Source: an uncultured Verrucomicrobiota bacterium (GTDB lineage: Bacteria; Verrucomicrobiota; Kiritimatiellia; RFP12; UBA1067). Taken from it: DNA of 6,950 nt. The notes under the pieces are model-generated. The model worked only from the letters and a program-made list of their open reading frames with translations. It did not search any database and was not told the DNA's origin. The DNA lies in the NCBI GenBank assembly GCA_946615275.1, contig CAMOHV010000056.1:1-6950 (forward strand), written 5' to 3'. The translations under genes were made by a program, and so were the position numbers. Shown piece by piece: positions 5,339 to 6,950 of the stretch (its first letter is position 1; each line of letters opens with the position of its first letter).

Positions 5339-6950
5339 ACAAGTCAACTATGGCGACATTCTGCATGTCGGTCCTGCTCATGGCGATCGCCGCCGGATGC
5401 AAGATGAAGGAGTTCTCCTCGACGCCGTTCTACAGCGGCAACGAGGTGAAGTTCACGGGGAACGTCGAAGACCGCGTGAACCTCTGGCCCATGGCCTACT
5501 GGCGGGAGCCTGTGGGGTCAGTCGCATGGCCGCTCGTCTCGTTCGGCAACGACCACTTCGCCCTGCGGCCGATCTATTCGCAATACAAGGCCCACGGCGA
5601 ATCCGACTACAACGAGTTCAACCTCCTCTGGCCGATCGGACAGTTCGACACCCACAGCCGCGACTATCGCATCTTTCCGCTCTTCTGGGGGAAGAGCTAC
5701 TCGAACCATCCGTATTTCTGCCTATTCCCCGCGCTGTGGCGCGGCGGCGAAACCACCGGCATCTTCCCCTTCTTCTGGAACGACTCGCTCGATGAATTCC
5801 ACATCTTCCCGCTTTTCCAATCCAAATTCTCCAACGGCAACTCCAAGCAGTATCTTTACCCCCTCTATTTATACAGCAAAGGTGATTTCTACTCCTTGCC
5901 GTATTCGCGCTACCATGACGACGCCTGCGTCAAGAGCCGAATCCTCGCCGGCCTCGCCGGCAGCAACTCCTCCACGAACACCGGATATGAATCGTCATGG
6001 CTCTATCCGCTATACTATCACGGCAAGAACACATTCGTGACGCCTCTCTTCGGCAAGGTGCATGATTCCAGCTGGCTCTTCCCGCTTTACTACAACGACA
6101 AAACCGTCTTCCTCACACCGATGTTCGGAAAGACCGGAGACGCCCATTGGGCATTTCCTCTTTACTACAAATCCCCCTCGACTTTCTTCACGCCAATAGG
6201 GGGAAAGTCCGACAACGCGAAATGGCTCCTTCCCCTTTTCTGGCACGACGACCGCACATTCGCATCCCTTCCATACTGGCACAGGCTCGACAAAGACGGC
6301 GCAATCGAATCAGCCTTCGCCATCCCGCTCCTTTCCGGATATGATCGCGACCCCGAGACCTACGACCGTCTGCTCTATCTTCTGATGGGCTTCGGCGGGC
6401 GCGTCTGGAGCGAGACGACTGGCGACGCATCCTGGATATTTCCTCTATTCTACAAAGGCGACGACAGTTTCTACACCCTTCTCTACGGGCACAATCCTCG
6501 TTGCAGCTGGCTCTTTCCGCTTTACTACAGCGACAAAGACATCACTCTCGCCACGCCGTTCTACGGGAGATCAAAGGCCAAGAATTCCGAATGGCTCTTC
6601 CCCCTCTACTACCGCGACAACGATTCGTTCACGACGCCGCTCTTCGGCATGGACAAAGACTCCACATGGCTTGTGCCCATATTCTACAGCGACGACCAGC
6701 GGACAATCGTCTCTCCCCTTTACGGACGGTCGAAGAAGGAGAACTCGGAATGGCTCATTCCCCTCTACCATCGCGAAGCCGGCCGTTCATTCACATCGCT
6801 GCCATATTCCTGGCGCGGCGGAGCCGAGCAGACCAACTCCTATTTCGCGACCGTCCTCGCCGGCACCCGCTCCGGCCGCGTCCAGGGCAGCTGGCTATTC
6901 CCGCTCTACGACATGAAGAAGGACGCCTCCTTCGACCACTACGCCGCAAT
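5335..6950 (+). CDS. Aromatic-repeat lipoprotein, 3' end beyond the window
   Basis: The reading frame runs without a stop from the ATG at 5335 to the window end, giving 538 visible residues. It begins with a hydrophobic signal ending in AIAAGC, so Cys22 is the likely lipidated residue (lipobox A-A-G-C) and the product is probably a membrane-anchored exported lipoprotein. The mature part has degenerate units such as RIFPLFW (112-118), GIFPFFW (142-148) and HIFPLFQ (156-162), then a well-ordered array from Trp222. There the core W-L-F-P-L-Y-Y is followed about 12 residues later by T-P-L-F-G. Such alternating aromatic and hydrophobic strands suggest an all-beta repeat fold. I do not recognise a named family; similar FPLFY-type repeats occur in large uncharacterised bacterial proteins as far as I recall. 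AGGAG at 5321-5325 and a 4-bp ATGA overlap with the hydrolase gene fix the start. Function is unknown; scaffold or surface roles are guesses. Confidence 0.88.
   Translation, partial: MNKSTMATFCMSVLLMAIAAGCKMKEFSSTPFYSGNEVKFTGNVEDRVNLWPMAYWREPVGSVAWPLVSFGNDHFALRPIYSQYKAHGESDYNEFNLLWPIGQFDTHSRDYRIFPLFWGKSYSNHPYFCLFPALWRGGETTGIFPFFWNDSLDEFHIFPLFQSKFSNGNSKQYLYPLYLYSKGDFYSLPYSRYHDDACVKSRILAGLAGSNSSTNTGYESSWLYPLYYHGKNTFVTPLFGKVHDSSWLFPLYYNDKTVFLTPMFGKTGDAHWAFPLYYKSPSTFFTPIGGKSDNAKWLLPLFWHDDRTFASLPYWHRLDKDGAIESAFAIPLLSGYDRDPETYDRLLYLLMGFGGRVWSETTGDASWIFPLFYKGDDSFYTLLYGHNPRCSWLFPLYYSDKDITLATPFYGRSKAKNSEWLFPLYYRDNDSFTTPLFGMDKDSTWLVPIFYSDDQRTIVSPLYGRSKKENSEWLIPLYHREAGRSFTSLPYSWRGGAEQTNSYFATVLAGTRSGRVQGSWLFPLYDMKKDASFDHYAA
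5998..6948 (+). repeat. In-frame tandem repeat array, 25-aa (75-bp) unit with longer variants
   Basis: Unit starts, marked by the conserved Trp codon, fall at 5998, 6073, 6148, 6223, 6433, 6508, 6592, 6667, 6751 and 6892. In residues the steps are 25, 25, 25, 70, 25, 28, 25, 28 and 47. The short unit is W-L-[FLIV]-P-L-[YF]-Y, a polar turn rich in Asp/Lys/Asn, then [FIT]-x-[TS]-P-[LMF]-[FY]-G. The long units replace the second half with F-x-S-L-P-Y and insert 22 to 45 residues. A Tyr-led relative of the long unit begins earlier at residue 173 (base 5851). The array is still running at the window edge. Confidence 0.85.

Noticed and set aside
5397..5795. Open frames of 60-130 codons on both strands within the repeat lipoprotein
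   Set aside because: They are off-phase by-products of the repeat array. The 5335 frame has lipobox, ribosome binding site and regular repeats and stays open to the window end.
5998..6948. CRISPR array or non-coding repeat
   Set aside because: The periodicity is at protein level in one open frame with synonymous drift between units; there are no identical repeats separated by unique spacers.

Overview
The window reads as a chromosomal segment from a GC-rich Gram-negative bacterium. The visible support is a predicted lipoprotein, a Sec-exported protein with a C-terminal anchor, AGGAG-type ribosome binding sites and sigma70-like promoters. The phylum cannot be fixed from sequence alone. The aromatic repeat lipoprotein and the short TTTCAA-type intergenic repeats remind me of PVC-group bacteria (Verrucomicrobia, Kiritimatiellae, Lentisphaerae), but this is a weak inference.

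Layout. Bases 1-52 (minus strand) hold the 5' two thirds of a tRNA-Gly(GCC), cut by the window edge, with its own promoter at 77-105. Divergent from it is a TetR-family regulator gene (206-871) with a promoter at 142-170. After an 81-bp gap with five tandem 8-bp units (891-930) comes a tightly packed same-strand gene run: a 651-aa multi-pass membrane protein of the DUF2339 type (953-2908), a 296-aa exported, membrane-anchored DUF3999-like protein (2901-3791), two unrelated-looking alpha/beta hydrolases (3822-4646 and 4643-5338), and a lipoprotein built of aromatic 'WLFPLYY' repeats (5335 to beyond the window end). Junctions are an 8-bp overlap, a 30-bp gap and two 4-bp ATGA overlaps, so co-translation in one operon is likely.

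How they may work together. All five products carry or may carry an envelope signal: polytopic membrane protein, exported anchored protein, N-terminally anchored hydrolase, hydrolase with a hydrophobic N-terminus, and lipoprotein. The run therefore looks like an envelope-associated module, possibly under the TetR-family regulator just upstream. None of the five has a function I can name beyond family level. The most distinctive item is the repeat lipoprotein. It has 25-residue units, 28-residue variants and longer 'SLPY' units in a regular order, and it is still open at base 6950, so its full length and C-terminus are unknown.
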